From assembly GCF_032884065.1 (NCBI RefSeq), contig NW_027063627.1:1249980-1313979 (forward strand): a DNA stretch of 64,000 nucleotides, read 5' to 3'. Below the pieces are notes generated by a model. It worked only from the letters and a program-made list of their open reading frames with translations. It ran no database searches and was not told the origin of the DNA. Within the stretch, counting starts at the first letter, position 1; each line of letters starts with the position of its first letter. Made by a program: the position numbers and the translations under genes. This DNA is from Artemia franciscana. Taxonomy: Eukaryota; Arthropoda; Branchiopoda; Anostraca; Artemiidae. Positions 1-12,078 of the stretch are shown here, piece after piece.

Positions 1-262
1 CGCTTTATTTTCAACACTATTTGCAAGGATATTACTTTTTCAATAAAGACGCCACATGACTAGCTCATGAAAACCAAAAAATAGAATACCTTGAAAAATT
101 GGTTTAATATTTCTTGGTTTTTAATCCTTTCCTTGTGATTTTGCAAATATAATTCGTGATCAACTGAAATGCTTTTCCTAATTCCATTTTCATAAACATA
201 ATAGATTTTGTACTAAATTCAATCTTTGACTTTATAAGAACATCTTTAAGGTAAAAAAATGT
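1..262. other. AT-rich non-coding stretch
   Basis: No ORF, repeat or splice signal that I can support. It is plain AT-rich sequence up to the edge of the SINE. Confidence 0.5.
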
Positions 263-562
263 AAAAAGGGTACGGCACTAGAACCTTAAAGCCTAAAACC
301 AGCGGTTCTAGTCTCTGCTTTAGGTCCCTTCAGCCTGGAAGCGCAATGGGGCCAGCCATCCAGTACTTTCGCACACCCTTCCCGCACACCTTCCCCAGAT
401 TCCACAGGGTACCCATTTAGAGCTGGGTTGACTCTGGCTGATCCTACAGAGTCATGCCACTGACCCCCGTCCCAAACCCTTCCCAAGCCAACCACACCAG
501 GAATTGAAGCCCCACCTTTCGGCAAAACCAGTGTGTCACTCACTGGGCTAGTACGACAATAT
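263..562 (-). repeat. tRNA-derived SINE, minus strand
   Basis: Read on the minus strand, the element starts near 560. It has an A-box-like TAGCCCAGTGAGTGA at 550-536 and a B-box-like GGCTTCAATTCC at 511-500, about 25 bp apart, as in a tRNA-type RNA polymerase III promoter. A GC-rich body follows to about 265. The body, but not the tRNA head, recurs at 40910-41090 with scattered substitutions, which shows that it is dispersed. It is much more GC-rich than its flanks. The open frame through it is incidental. I infer a SINE; the parental tRNA is not identified. Confidence 0.65.
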
Positions 563-1389
563 ACGGATTAGAAACTAAGCATCCAAGCGTCTGACGTGAG
601 CCTTTACTGTTATCCTATTCGGCAAAATGGAAACCGTATTTATAGAATGCACCTTATTTGAAGGGCTAAATAGTATTCATTAATACTTTTGGGGTTCGGT
701 TTTGTTCTTAAGTTTCATTGAAATTTAACTGTATTTCACAAATTTAAATTCCAAAATGGGTTTTCAATTCTTTTAACCTTCACGGCTGCATAATTGTTCG
801 TCATGCTTCATATTTTATTTGAATCTTACGCTATTTCCAAGAGGAAATAGGAAAACTGACATCAATGTCACCATTCTCACCCCTTAGGAGAAAGGGGTTG
901 GTTAAAAAAAAATGGGAAAATGAACCAAGGTCTCGAAAGATAGGGGGCAAAAAGACCAACAATTTCTGTCCAACAATCAGTTTTTGTGTACCGTGGCTCA
1001 TTAGCAATCCTCTTCTCTTATTCAAAAAGTATTTTATTGGTGAAAACGAGGAACCACCGCACAAGCTGTTTTTATCAGTTTGGTTTATGAGATATGAAAG
1101 ATGGTAATAATAAAGTGGCCACTGCAACTCGATTTCTTATATTCGTCTTCATTTCACCCCATCTTTTCCAAGAAATGAAAATGTCCTCCCCTTTCAATGC
1201 GTTTTGAATTTGAGGAAATAGGGTCCAGTTTAAAGACCACTATATTCATTTCCTAAGACTACCAAGTAAATAAAACTCCTTGCCAAAAAACCTACTCCGC
1301 TGCGCAACGCAGCTTCTCCGATAGTGTTAAGGATTTACGGCAGTCACTTTATGGCAACAAAAAGCTTTGAGAATTTTTTAATATTTCAG
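563..1389. other. AT-rich intergenic DNA
   Basis: Short open frames occur on both strands around 830-1130. They overlap each other, have no splice sites or recognisable motifs, and look incidental. Nothing else is seen before the hAT terminus at 1390. Confidence 0.4.
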
Positions 1390-1403
1390 CAGTGTTGCCA
1401 GAT
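1390..1403 (+). repeat. hAT left terminal inverted repeat
   Basis: CAGTGTTGCCAGAT. It pairs with 5061-5074, with one mismatch. Confidence 0.88.
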
Positions 1404-1405
1404 GT

Positions 1406-1492
1406 AGCATAATTATGCAGAACGTAGCATAATTAGGAACCAAAAAGCCTCCAAGCATAATCCTCCTTAAAATAGCATAATTGTAGCATAAT
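1406..1492 (+). promoter_or_regulatory. left subterminal AGCATAAT cluster
   Basis: Five copies of AGCATAAT start at 1406, 1426, 1454, 1474 and 1485. Clusters of short subterminal motifs are known binding sites for hAT transposases. That role is inferred here from position and repetition. Confidence 0.6.
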
Positions 1493-2534
1493 CTAAGACG
1501 ATGTAGAACAACTCATAATGTCCCATCAATAAAACGAACACCAAAGATGGTTTATCGAATTTTTTGACCAAACTAAAGTAAAATTTTCGGCACAGCGACA
1601 GACTACGAACCATCTGGTATTTTTTTTTTGTTCTGATCCTGTGGTCTATGGCAAAGAAAAGCGCAGGCAAGATATTTTAATTTAAAGACATGTGGTGATT
1701 GGTTGGATAGGATTGGTGAAGATGATTATTTGATGAAATTTTGAGATTTAGAGAGGTTTCATGTTGTTGCTGTTGGTGGTGAACGGTGAGAGAATTCTGC
1801 TGTGCAATTAGACCTAGCCCTTTCAACAATAGGCAATGGTTCATGGTTCAAGAACTGGTTGATAGCTACTACACACCAGGTGACACCAGCTAGACACCAA
1901 ACTATCGCCGAAACTCCAAAATCACTGGTGGCTAGTTACAGTTAGGGATTCTAGTTTTTGGTAGACACTACATGAACTGCAAGTCTTTCCCCAAAGACAA
2001 AGGCTAGCTCAAAGGATCCTCAGTGCCAATAGGAAAACATCTCTGTTTTGGCAATCTCTGCATGGCTGTCAGCCAGTTCTTCGAACTTGTATTACTCTGA
2101 GCGAATGGCTATCTGAAATTCTACAATTTGTCCTCGGAGTGTATAGTCAGCCTGCTGCTGACCATTATCTCGGTGAGGTAAAGGTGGAGCCCCAGCACAA
2201 CAGCAACAGCACAGGAGATAATAAAGATAAAATTGGAAACCTGTTCTTGAGCTGAACATAGTCTCTGGAAACGAAGCTGTGGTGGAAGCTACACTGCCTT
2301 CGATGAGGATACCTCACTCAGGGAATTCACTTCAGGTTTTATTCTTATTTATTTTTTCTCCAAACCTGAGGACCTTTTTCCAAACCTTTTTCTCCTTGTT
2401 GAAGTACTTGTGAAATATTTTTGGAACTACTTGGTTTCCTGATCATGAGTTTAACCCATTGGTTAGGACTTCTTAATATATTATTAAAATTGCTTTCGCT
2501 TTCGATTTTTTGTCTTCTTTCCAGGAAGCATTTT

Positions 2535-4595
2535 ATGATGGCACCTGTGTCTCCAAAGAAAAATGATGCAAAGAAAAAGAAAGATACTGGGTGAGATCAG
2601 AAGTTTGTGAAGTTCTGGATGAATTAAAGGAAATTTCAAGGATGGTTGAAAGAAGTTACTGGGAACCCGTACAATGCGTTTTGCCGTGCATGCAGTGTGC
2701 AAATTCTGGTATAATAATAAAACTTGCAGAAGGAATTGGTCACACGAAGAATGTTACTGTTGTGGAAAAAACTGTGCCTGTAAAGGCCTTCACGGGTAGT
2801 AATGACAAGGAAAGAGTTCACAAGAATGTCGTCAAGAGTGCGGAGATGTAGCTTGCTGCTTTTTTCGTGGAACATAATATTCCCTTTGCCACTAGTGATC
2901 ACCTAGTCAAGACACTGAAAGTAATAGCAAAAGATTCGAAAGTAGTCCAAGACATGAAGCTTGGTAGAACGAAAATGACTTCTATCACAAAGAATATTCT
3001 ACACAAGGATGAAAATTCACAGATAGTTGCAGAGCTAAAAGACTCGTTCTTTAGTTTACTACTAGCCGAATCTACCGACAATACACTGGATAAATACTTG
3101 TGTACTCTAGTAAAATACGCCAAGAAGAGTGATGGGAAGATCTGCACAGATTTGTTCGGGATGATCAGACTTGAACCTACCAATCTTTCTGCTGGTGATA
3201 TCTTTTCGCAGTTGAGAGAGTTTTTCGTTGGCAAAAATCTATCATTGAACCAGATTGATGGTCTGTCCTGTGACGGTACGTCTGTGATGGTTGGGGCCCA
3301 CAATTCCGTTTATCAAAAGCTCAAGGACTCAAAGGACTCTAAGAACTTGGTGCTTTTGAAATGTATTTGCCATTCAGCCCGTCTATGTGCTGGTGCCGCT
3401 AGAGTCAAGATATCAAAGAATGATGAGGAGTTTGTGAGGATAGTTGTTAATTACGTTTCTCCAAGTTCAAAAAGAACTGCGATTCTTATGGAATTTCAAG
3501 AGTACTATAAAACAACCTTGAACAGGCTACTTAAACTTGCAGACACGAGATGGCTTGCTGCTCACCAGTGCATTGCGAGACTTTTCGATCTGTGAAGTGA
3601 TCTTGAATAGGTTTTCGTGCTAGCTTCAGTAGAAGACCGCCAAGTTGCTGCAGACAAAATCCTGTTAGACATGAAATAGCCGTTCACGAAACAGTATTTG
3701 CTTTTTCTTAAGTATGCTCTCAACGATTTCAACTCCTTCAACGCCGTGTTCCAATCGGCAAAGCTTCTAATCAGAGATTTGCAGTCTGAGTGTGAAAAGT
3801 TCATCAAGACTCTATGTAGCAACTTCTTCCAAAAAAGGTTTCTAAGAGACTCTACAAAGATCAATCCGTCAAACCTGAGTCATTTCCGATCATTAGAAGT
3901 TGTCTTTTTAGGAAATGAGTGTGACCAATATCTTTTGATATCAGTGCAGAGTGGTAAAATAACCCCTGAGGACGTGAGCACTTTCCGAAAAAGGTGTTTA
4001 GGTTTCTACATTACCGCAGCAACACAGACGCTCAAGCGATTCCCACATGGTGATCCTTTTCTGAAGTCCCTTCAGTCTGTAAATCCCAAGATGGCCCTGA
4101 GAACTGAAAGAACCAGTATTCCGTCAATAGGTGTCGTAGTGAACCGATCTCCAAGTCTCATGCCAAAACTCACTGATATTGACGCAATGGCGCAAGCTGC
4201 CATCTGCTTTTAGTGACTCTAAAAAGATAGATATGAGCAAAATTACTAATGACTTGATGTGGAGGAAAATGCGCGAAATGAGAAACTTTACCGACGAAAG
4301 AGTTTTTCCAGATCTGGAAGAACTCGCAGAGAGGGTACTCTCCCTAACCCATTCGAACGCAGACTCAGAAAGAATTTTTTCTTGGATCAGTGATGTCAAG
4401 ACAAAAAAGCGGAATAGGTTGAAGAAAGAGAATATTGAAGCCGTGCTGGTCACAAAATCGCGACTAAGAACAAAAGATACAGTTTGCTACAAATATGTCC
4501 CAACAGACAATCAGATCAAGCTCCACAATTGCGAGAACCTCGAAGTAGCCACCCCACCCCCCTGGCCAAGAAGTCGAACCCAAAAACGAAGATGA
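2535..4595 (+). pseudogene. hAT transposase pseudogene (BED finger, RNase-H-like core, C-terminal dimerisation region)
   Basis: Would encode the transposase of the surrounding element. A first segment in frame 3 (from ATG 2535) has a lysine-rich N-terminus and a BED-finger-like part around 2590-2700 with an AFCRAC motif. Frame 2 then runs from about 2700 to 4180: LAAFFVEHNIPF near 2855, ESTDNT (a likely catalytic acidic position) near 3070, CDGTSVMVGAHNS near 3270, CHSARLCAGAA near 3370 and a TRW motif near 3547. Frame 3 resumes from about 4180 and carries the hAT C-terminal dimerisation signature (SLTHSNADSERIFSW) near 4340-4390. At least one TAG (2849-2851), several stops at 3593-3680 and two frameshifts break it. 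It lies wholly inside the terminal repeats. Confidence 0.88.
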
Positions 4596-4998
4596 AGAAG
4601 ATCATTGAATATGAACCGCATTTTTTCCTTCTTTTTTTAATGTATCTGAAGTAAAATTTTGATGATGATGTAAAACACTACGTTTTTCAAATGCCGCTAA
4701 CCGCTTCGAGAAGAAATACGACTTGCAAAAAAAGACGAAAAACGTGAATCAAATTGTGAACCAAGATCCTTCCCCCGGACATAAAAAAAAGCCTTTTTAC
4801 TTATTTTCTATGCTCTTTTACCTTTTTTTTGCCTCCTTTGTTTATACCCCGCTTTTGTTCCCTTAGCGGGTTAAAAATAAATTATTAGGCTATTATATCG
4901 GATCATAATCTATTCAGAACCTTTATTAGGATAAGACAGAATTCGACTTGTCTTAACTGATCAACTTTTTCGTGAAATCTGGGAATATATAGAAGCGT

Positions 4999-5048
4999 AG
5001 CATAAATCTGTCCAAAAAAGCATAATTTTCGGCTCAAGGAAGCATAAT
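4999..5048 (+). promoter_or_regulatory. right subterminal AGCATAAT cluster
   Basis: Copies start at 4999 (ending AAA), 5019 and 5041. AAGCATAATCCTC occurs in both the left and right clusters in the same orientation, so the clusters are direct rather than mirrored. Confidence 0.55.
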
Positions 5049-5060
5049 CCTCTCCGTCCG

Positions 5061-5074
5061 ATCTGGGAACACTG
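5061..5074 (-). repeat. hAT right terminal inverted repeat
   Basis: The complement reads CAGTGTTCCCAGAT, with 13 of 14 bases matching the left end. Confidence 0.88.
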
Positions 5075-6860
5075 CATCTCAGATGTATTAACACAGTATA
5101 AGTATCAAATATTAATATTTATGCTGCGTATAAGTATTTATAAAATATTAATATTTAATAAATGCCAATTTATATACTGTGGGCATTAAAAAAGTTATTG
5201 TATTACTACGGTTAGGATTTGCAAGTAAACTGTTTCTATTGGAATTTGAAGTAAAGTGGGGTATTTAAACTGCTGTTGGAGTTTTCATGTTTACCAACAT
5301 AGTTGATAACACAGCTCAGATACCAATATACAGTTATGAAAACTCGATTTATTTTTGGAACACGGTGCGCGGTAGCGATGCTAGCGGCTGGAGACAGGAA
5401 ACTGGTATTGCTATCTAATTGGTAACAGGAAACAGGTAACATTGGTAACAATGTGATTCGAGTGTGACTGTCTTTGTACGAGTGTGGCGTATGAACGTAG
5501 ACAAAAAATCTTTTATAGCGTCGGCTTCTTCCATTCCAGGTGCAAGCACCATTCATTGTCTCACAAGTGAGGATTAAGCAAATTACGAAACTCCGAAACC
5601 TCTAAGAACGTTAACTTCTAGGGCAATGGTATAGCATTGATTGTTTTCCCTTTGGCTTTAAACATTTACCCGTCAAATTTCAAGCATATGTCAGCATTGT
5701 CGAGTTTCTGGCTCCAGCTTAATAATGATACCGCAGAAGTAAGTAATATCTTGCTATCAATCCCAGGTAAATCATTTAAAAGTAGTGCCTGTAACTACAT
5801 CCAAAGGGAAAAAACTTTTATGTTCCCATTCACATTTTTCATAGTACTATAAAGTTTCTGAAATAACTTCAATATGGAGGAAGCTACGATAGATACACTG
5901 AAGACCACTTTTAATCGTTCTCTAAATCCACAAGGTTTCTGTTCTGATAACCAATGTGATAATCCTGGACAAATTAATGTGGCTATGGACTGTTGGTAAA
6001 ATGTTTAGATTACAAGTCGGACGAGGTATCTTAACCAAAAATGATTTATCTCGAGGTTGAAAGCTGCAAATGATGACAAAGTAACAAACGGCTTTAATTC
6101 GGTCACATTGAACTAAAAATACCTGAAGCAATGAAAGCATGCCTTTCGTTTTAAGTTTTTATATTGCTTTAAGCTTTCCATTTAAAATAAATTTGGTCTT
6201 TTTACTTTAAATTCTGGTACAGTTTTCAATTTTCTGCTCTACTATTAAATATTAAACCCTTAAGGTATATGTAAAACAGTCGCTGAACGAAAAGTTGTTT
6301 CCTCTTTGGTTTTCGTACAAAATCCAATTTAAATTCTTCATTACATTTATATTAGTATATTGGTAGCATTTTGGAAGGCTAAATCCAAAATGACATTTCG
6401 GCACGTTTTTATTACCCAAGGATAAAGCCATTACTTTTCAATTTTACATTTCATATATTCCTTTCATAAACCAAAATGCAATAAAACTTAAGTATTTGTT
6501 GTCAGTGGTGTGAGTAATCGATTCTTAAAAGTCGTTTAGAGCAAGCCATATAAAAAAAAATATTACGGCAAACTCTACCACTCTAAAGTATTGTAAAAAA
6601 GGGATATTTTCAAAGAACTTATTGTTGTTTTCGAATATGTAGAACCCAATTTAAATGCACCCTGGCCCAAATAGAATGGAATTTGATTTACCCAGATCGA
6701 ATGGAATTTCGAATTTGGTACCCAGAACCACGTATTTTCTAGCCACGACTGAATCAAGCACATACAATAGACAAGTTAAGATAGCCCGGCCTTGGACATT
6801 TTATGTCAAGTGTTTAAACATTTTCTTTTACAAATTTATGTCGTTTAAGTCAAAACAGAG
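5075..6860. other. non-coding DNA with one dispersed repeat copy
   Basis: AT-rich. It holds one copy of a ~100-bp repeat (5305-5410, listed separately). Short ORFs near 5240-5560, 5640-5850 and 6575-6876 have no domain, splice or codon support. Confidence 0.4.
5305..5410 (+). repeat. dispersed ~105-bp repeat, copy 1
   Basis: It runs from ACACAGCTCAGATACC past GCGCGGTAGCGATG, and matches two tandem copies at 33003-33205. No coding content is evident. Confidence 0.6.
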
Positions 6861-7179
6861 GCAGGGGCGATACTAGTCGAAATGTTTGGATTGGTTCATT
6901 CTACAGACTGGCTGCTCCTTTATACCGACTATTTTCACCACTAATTGATATGATATCCGTCTATAATGCGGAACTTTGGATCACAATTCACTCTAATGAA
7001 TAATATAGTAAAAGGAAAAATATCTGCTTGGTTTTTTTCTCATAAGAAGCGTATGAACAACGGTATGTTGACCTAATGAAGAATGAAGCAATATATTAGG
7101 AGAAAAATAATAATAAGGTTTACTCACAAAAAGATCTCAGAAGTGAAAAATCGGCAAATTTAAATTAAGACACACAGAT

Positions 7180-9620
7180 TAAACAAAAAAAAAACAAGAA
7201 AATACAACTATATACCTTGGTTGACAATTCAAACGTGTTGATTTGGAAGACAGACAGATTTTCAGTAACTCGTCGAGTTTCAGCTCATCCGTAACGCCAG
7301 TATTGCAGCACATCATGACAAGGTGATCCAAACGGTCATCGTCCATCGTTGTGCGTAAACCGTTCATGAGCAGTTTCAGTTTGATAAACATTCTTTCTGC
7401 TGTGACATGGTGGTGCTGTCACAGCGTACTGGTAAACTGACCAGAGACTCTGGAATATCGATTTGACAGCGTTAATCTCACGGAATATTCCCTCAAAAAT
7501 AGTATGATTTACGACTTTGTTGCTTTCAACCTCGGTCCTGGCCAAAAAGTGTTTGAAAGCCTTTAGCTCTAACATTAGTTCCGCGGGATCAACCTTTTCC
7601 AGGAAATATCTTCACGTTTTAAAGACAAGGTAGAGCTCCTTAGCATAAAATGATTTCCTGTCCTCCAATGGATTGGCTCCAGAATTAGCAATTGCCTCTG
7701 AATAACGATCAGGTGGATGTGTAGGCCGGTATTTAAGTTGGAACTGTTCATTCGCCATTGAACGAAATTTTTCGGCTACTGTTTTTGCTGCCTCAGTTTT
7801 CATCCCTATCTGATGCAGGTCTTCAAGGAAAGAATAAAAGATATTGCGTGTCCCCTGAGTTTTTCGTTAGTATTCATCAGATCGATTTGTTCAACCCTCA
7901 ACTTTTCTGCAAGAACCTTCGTTGAACATCAACTGACGCTTGAACATAACAGTTAGAATAAAGGCAAAGCAGGTTGTGCGGCGGTGCAGAACTTTAGGTT
8001 TTTCATTCATTCTTTTGTTCTTTCAGCTCTTCGAGAACATCCACAATGGTGTCTAACCCAGTCCATAATGCTGTCAAACGCTGTGATCTGGATATCCATC
8101 TTGTCATTCACAAATTCTTTAGCTTTATAATGTTCGGCCCTTTCCAGTGCTCTTTTGTAAGCAATAGCTCATTTCGTTGAACCTGTAAAAAGACATACAT
8201 TTCTTTTAAGATCTCAAACACTTTCCAGACTATGGGACTGTTGCTGCATCCGTGTTCCACGATGGGATTCTCTCTCTGGCCCATGCTTCGAATGTAGCGT
8301 ACTGTCTTCCAAGTTTGGTTGATATGTGCTCCTGGACTTCCTGTCACGCACCAGACATATTACATGTGCAATATACTTTTTCTAAGGCTTCTAGAATCTT
8401 GTCGGCAATTTATTTTGCCTCTTTTTGATTCAACTGGTACCATGGCTAAAAGTCTCTTCTGGATGGTGCCATTGCAGTCAATGTACCTGACACAAATCAC
8501 AAGCCTTTGTTCGTGCGCAGATTCTTGAGTGATATCTGCGATAATTGAATACGCAACGTTATTGTTCACATCAGTTACAATTCTGCACTTAATTTCGTTA
8601 CCCAGTGCCTCAATCAATTGGTTTTGAAAACACGACTAGGGTAGTTCAGCGTATTCCTTTTTATCGTTCTTTCGTGCAAACAGTTCCTGAAATGTAGATC
8701 GCAGCAAGCAACGAGGTTAACAATTTGATGGAATATTCATTGCTGTCATCAGCCACGCCACAAAGAGCTATCTGTTGTTTTCCTAGTATTTTTGATATAT
8801 CCATAAGAACCTTGACCCCTTGTTAGTTTTCGATTAATTCGTTTTCTTGCAGTCTTTTTAAGGCCTTAGTCCATTAATCGAACATGTCATGCTCGAGTTT
8901 TCTATAAACTGCCATATCAATTACTGATGACTGATGAACAGCACTTTCAAAATGTTCTTTCATCTAACCAGGGTCCTCTGTCCTTTGGATCATCGTTTTG
9001 TTTCAGGATCACACTCCGTTTTCAATTCAAGCATCATCTGCCTTTTCGCGTTTTGGCCCAATAGGAAACAGCATGCATGTGGGACAGGGCACCTAGTCTT
9101 TGCTAAAGTTACTCAAGGTACCCGTATTTTTTACACTAACCAGTGTTCATTCTCTTTTGGTATTTTTTGCTTGTCGATGCGTTTTTCTGGTCCGTAAAAG
9201 TGGCAAGATACGCCTTGCTAAGATATATGTTAAGGAAATAACGTTGCTGACGCTCCTTAGGCAGGAATGATCGCTGTCTGGGGTCGTGATCGACACGACA
9301 ATCAAGAGGCCGGTTTTCAAAATTTATGCTCTTTTGTGTTTCAACTTCGACCATAGCAACTGAGAAAACCAAGTTATTTACGTTTCTACCTACACTTTCA
9401 CTCATACTGGTAATATTGCCACAGCCTTTTTTGATTACTACATTCACTGTCAAAATGGAACTTTGCTCGGTAATCACCAATTAAATTATTTGCAATGCCA
9501 ATCAAGGCCAAACACTTTACAACAAGCTCCTTACTGTCCTCTGACACAACACTACTTGATTTTCTTATATCACTATCAAAAACAGATTGTTCCCTTAGAA
9601 AGAAATTTTTATCCAAGTTC
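7180..9620 (-). pseudogene. second hAT transposase pseudogene (TTF-finger, ZMYM1/DUF4371-like group)
   Basis: Read from about 9616 down to 7180 in several broken frames. The N-terminal segment (9616-9136) has a PRQRSFLPKERQQRYF stretch. A zinc-finger-like cysteine cluster follows around 9000-9130 in shifted frames. The core near 8520-8560 has YSIIADITQESAHEQRL then ICVRYID, which matches the start of the hAT catalytic domain with its first acidic residue. Around 7340-7575 there is LELKAFKHFL and YQYAVTAPPCHSR; then LMNGLRTTM and RLDHLVMMCC, the typical C-terminal dimerisation block. Multiple stops and frameshifts make it non-functional. It differs clearly from the hAT at 1390-5074 and is in the opposite orientation. 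Confidence 0.82.
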
Positions 9621-9716
9621 CTCTTTTCAGGCTGAACTGGGCAATCTTTTTTGGGTAAAGATGTTTATAGCACTAGTTCACTTGTCCATGGTGAAGCCAA
9701 GTCTGTGGTATCTTCT

Positions 9717-10310
9717 TTTGCATTAACCAACCAAGTTTTAAATTTTGGTGGAGTGATGTCATTATTTTCATGTTTCTTATTTAATCAAATGGAGAATAGT
9801 GGGATCGACCGTAAAATTACTGTGCGAGTTTGTGTAACCACTAGATTTACTGACCAAGATTTACCCACACCATATCAGTATTTTCGTGTTCTTTATTTAA
9901 CCGAAGGAAAGATTTTGGAGCAGTCCAGTAAATTCATGACACAAGTCCGTACAACCGCTACTTATACCAACCTAGATTGAGATTTCATTATATATCAAAT
10001 CCATAGCTTCATCTTCTTTAACCGAATGGAAAACTGTGGCACCAAGCGTAAAATCGCTGTACGAGCCGGTAAAACTGCTGCATTTAGCGACCGAGATAGA
10101 TATTTTGGTATGTTTCATATCAGTATCTTCATTCTCTTTATTTAACCAAATGGAAAATTGTGCCACCATCCGTAAAACCACGGCATGAGTTGTTAATACT
10201 GCCGTGTTTACCGACCAAGTTCTAGGTTTCTGTATACGACATGTCAATTTTCCTGTTTTTATTTAACAGAATGAACAATTTTGGTGGCGTCGGAAAATTG
10301 TGACGCTCCG
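9717..10310 (+). repeat. ~120-bp tandem repeat, about five diverged units
   Basis: The landmark TTAACCRAATGGAAAATTGTG, or a variant, recurs near 9780, 9897, 10017, 10141 and 10262, giving a spacing of 117-124 bp. A partial unit (ACCAACCAAGTTTTAAATT) precedes the first. It lies just upstream of the second hAT pseudogene, so it may be that element's subterminal array. Confidence 0.7.
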
Positions 10311-11650
10311 TTCCAGAATTTTGCAACTCATTTTTTTCCGAGGGGCAGAAAACATTGATGGGGGGGCTCCCCAGTGCGTGACGGCGAATAGAGGTTCTCT
10401 TCAGGAGTTAAACTGTGTGAGAGTCACGGTAAGCAAATAAAACTAGATTGAAGGAGAAATCCAGCATTTTTTTTAGACTGCCGCTAAATTATTTTAAAAC
10501 AGTTCCTAAAAGACATATGAAAAAAGGTTCAGAATTGTAACTTGTATTTTGTAAAAAAAAAAATATTTATTGTAACCTATTGGAACAAGTTTATATCTTT
10601 ACTTATAATTTTTTTTCTTACAAGTTATTTGGATATAAGTTCCACTCGATTGAAAGTTGAAAATTTTTGCTCCACTGAAAAACCCATTAAGCCATAAGTT
10701 GTTCTGTTCTCAAATTGCAAAAAGAAACACATTTGGAAACTCAAGGTGAAGCAAAAATTCTAAATTGGCGTAAAAACAAATAGTTTTAACAGTCCATTAA
10801 CATAGGCTATGGGATATTAACAATTATCTACCTAAAGTTTTGTTCAAGCAAGATAGGTTAAAATATATTTTGTAGTGCTATCTATGATTTAAAATATTTT
10901 ATTAAGACAGCGCTGTAGTAGCTCAGGAAAACAAAGCCACAGTTATAAATTGCTGACTCGTACGGTATTCCCAAAGTGCAAGATGTTTCACTCTAAGCTA
11001 ATACCGCAAAGTTTCTCTAGTACTTTAGTTGAATGACAAGAATTGGAAACCCTCAAATACGTAGTTTATGTAATTGCAGGAAATAGTCTTCCATTCCTTC
11101 GTACAAGTATAGTGATGTAAATGCCATGTTTTGCAGTCAAGAAAATTTAATATTAGTTTTTGATTTCTTTTGATCTACTGTTTTGAGTTTCAGAAACAAT
11201 GCTCTAATGTTACCTATAGTTAAGAGCTACAGGTCTTCAATGTTTTGTTTATTTAGTATCTATTTTTTTTCCCATAGCCACTTCATATAGAAGGGGTTGT
11301 CGTAAAAGATCCAGAAGGGACACATTCGACTGGAAATTAGAGTCCTAGTTCCCTTTTTAAGGCTCAGAAGTAATAGGATGGTGACTAGCCCCCTCTCACG
11401 ATAGCTCCTAAGACAGCTGACAAAATCTTACACAGCCACTTTGTTCAAATAGCCCAAAAGTCATATAAATATGCTTCCAGGGACGACATAACCTCACACA
11501 TATTATGGGGCTAGGACTGTAAGCTGTACATGCTTCCCAATGTTTACATTTCGAGATTTCTCGAAAATATGTTTTTTCTCGAGAAGGGGGCATTCGGGCT
11601 TTGGGTCTCCAAAAATGCATAGAGTAATTTAGGTGAGAATTTCAGGAAAT
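10311..11650. other. AT-rich non-coding DNA
   Basis: I see no supported gene. A short G-rich run occurs at about 10360-10375. A minus-strand open frame at 11408-11620 has no recognisable features. Confidence 0.35.
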
Positions 11651-11889
11651 ATTGAAGAGGAAAGTGTCAAGCCAAATCAGAACACATTACGTGGATTTTG
11701 GCTGCTAAAAGGGCTGCTAAAAAGTACGAGCAAAATCTAAGAAATAGTTGTCTAAACCAGTTGCAAACGTTATTTAGACACTGTACACCTTTTTACCCTT
11801 TCAGCTATCTCTTCTCAGTTACCGGTACTAGGTTAACTATAGCTAAGATATTAAACAAATCTAAAACTAAACAAATCACGTACCCCCTA

Positions 11890-11940
11890 TATTTTTTTGC
11901 ATCCCCAAGGGGTACACGTACTACAGTTTGAGAACCACTG
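11890..11940 (-). mobile_element. solo hAT-type terminus
   Basis: The minus strand from 11940 begins CAGTGGTTCTCAAACTG, then GTACGTGTACCCCTTGGGG. CAGTGGTTCTCAA followed by GTACCCCT is a classic hAT (Charlie-like) terminal signature. No matching left terminus was found in the sequence upstream to 10 kb, so the partner end is lost or outside what I can align. The AT-rich sequence from about 11700 may be the inner part of the same element. Confidence 0.6.
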
Positions 11941-12078
11941 GTCAAAACGATTAAGACTCTACAACATTTTTTTCACAGTAGAGAGCATTTATGAATATTC
12001 AAATAAGCTACCTTAAATTATCATGCACTGAATGCAGGTTTCGCTGTTGTTGCAAAAACTAACATCATGCATTCTTAC

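Larger units (their letters stand above)
1390..5074 (+). mobile_element. hAT-superfamily DNA transposon, near full length, decayed
   Basis: The 14-bp terminal inverted repeats match at 13 of 14 bases: CAGTGTTGCCAGAT at 1390-1403, and the complement of CAGTGTTCCCAGAT at 5061-5074. The CAGTG start is typical of hAT elements. The flanking 8-mers TATTTCAG (1382-1389) and CATCTCAG (5075-5082) agree at 6 of 8 positions, as expected for an old 8-bp target duplication. AGCATAAT motifs lie just inside both ends. The element encloses the transposase pseudogene at 2535-4595. Length is 3685 bp. I see no sign that it could still move itself, because the gene carries stops and frameshifts. Confidence 0.88.

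Noticed and set aside
5236..5556. 106-codon minus-strand ORF
   Set aside because: Half of it is the dispersed 105-bp repeat; no motif or splice support.
6862..6880. CAGGGGCGATACTAG as the left end of the second hAT
   Set aside because: The start resembles hAT ends, but no matching CGCCCCTG end was found past 9620.
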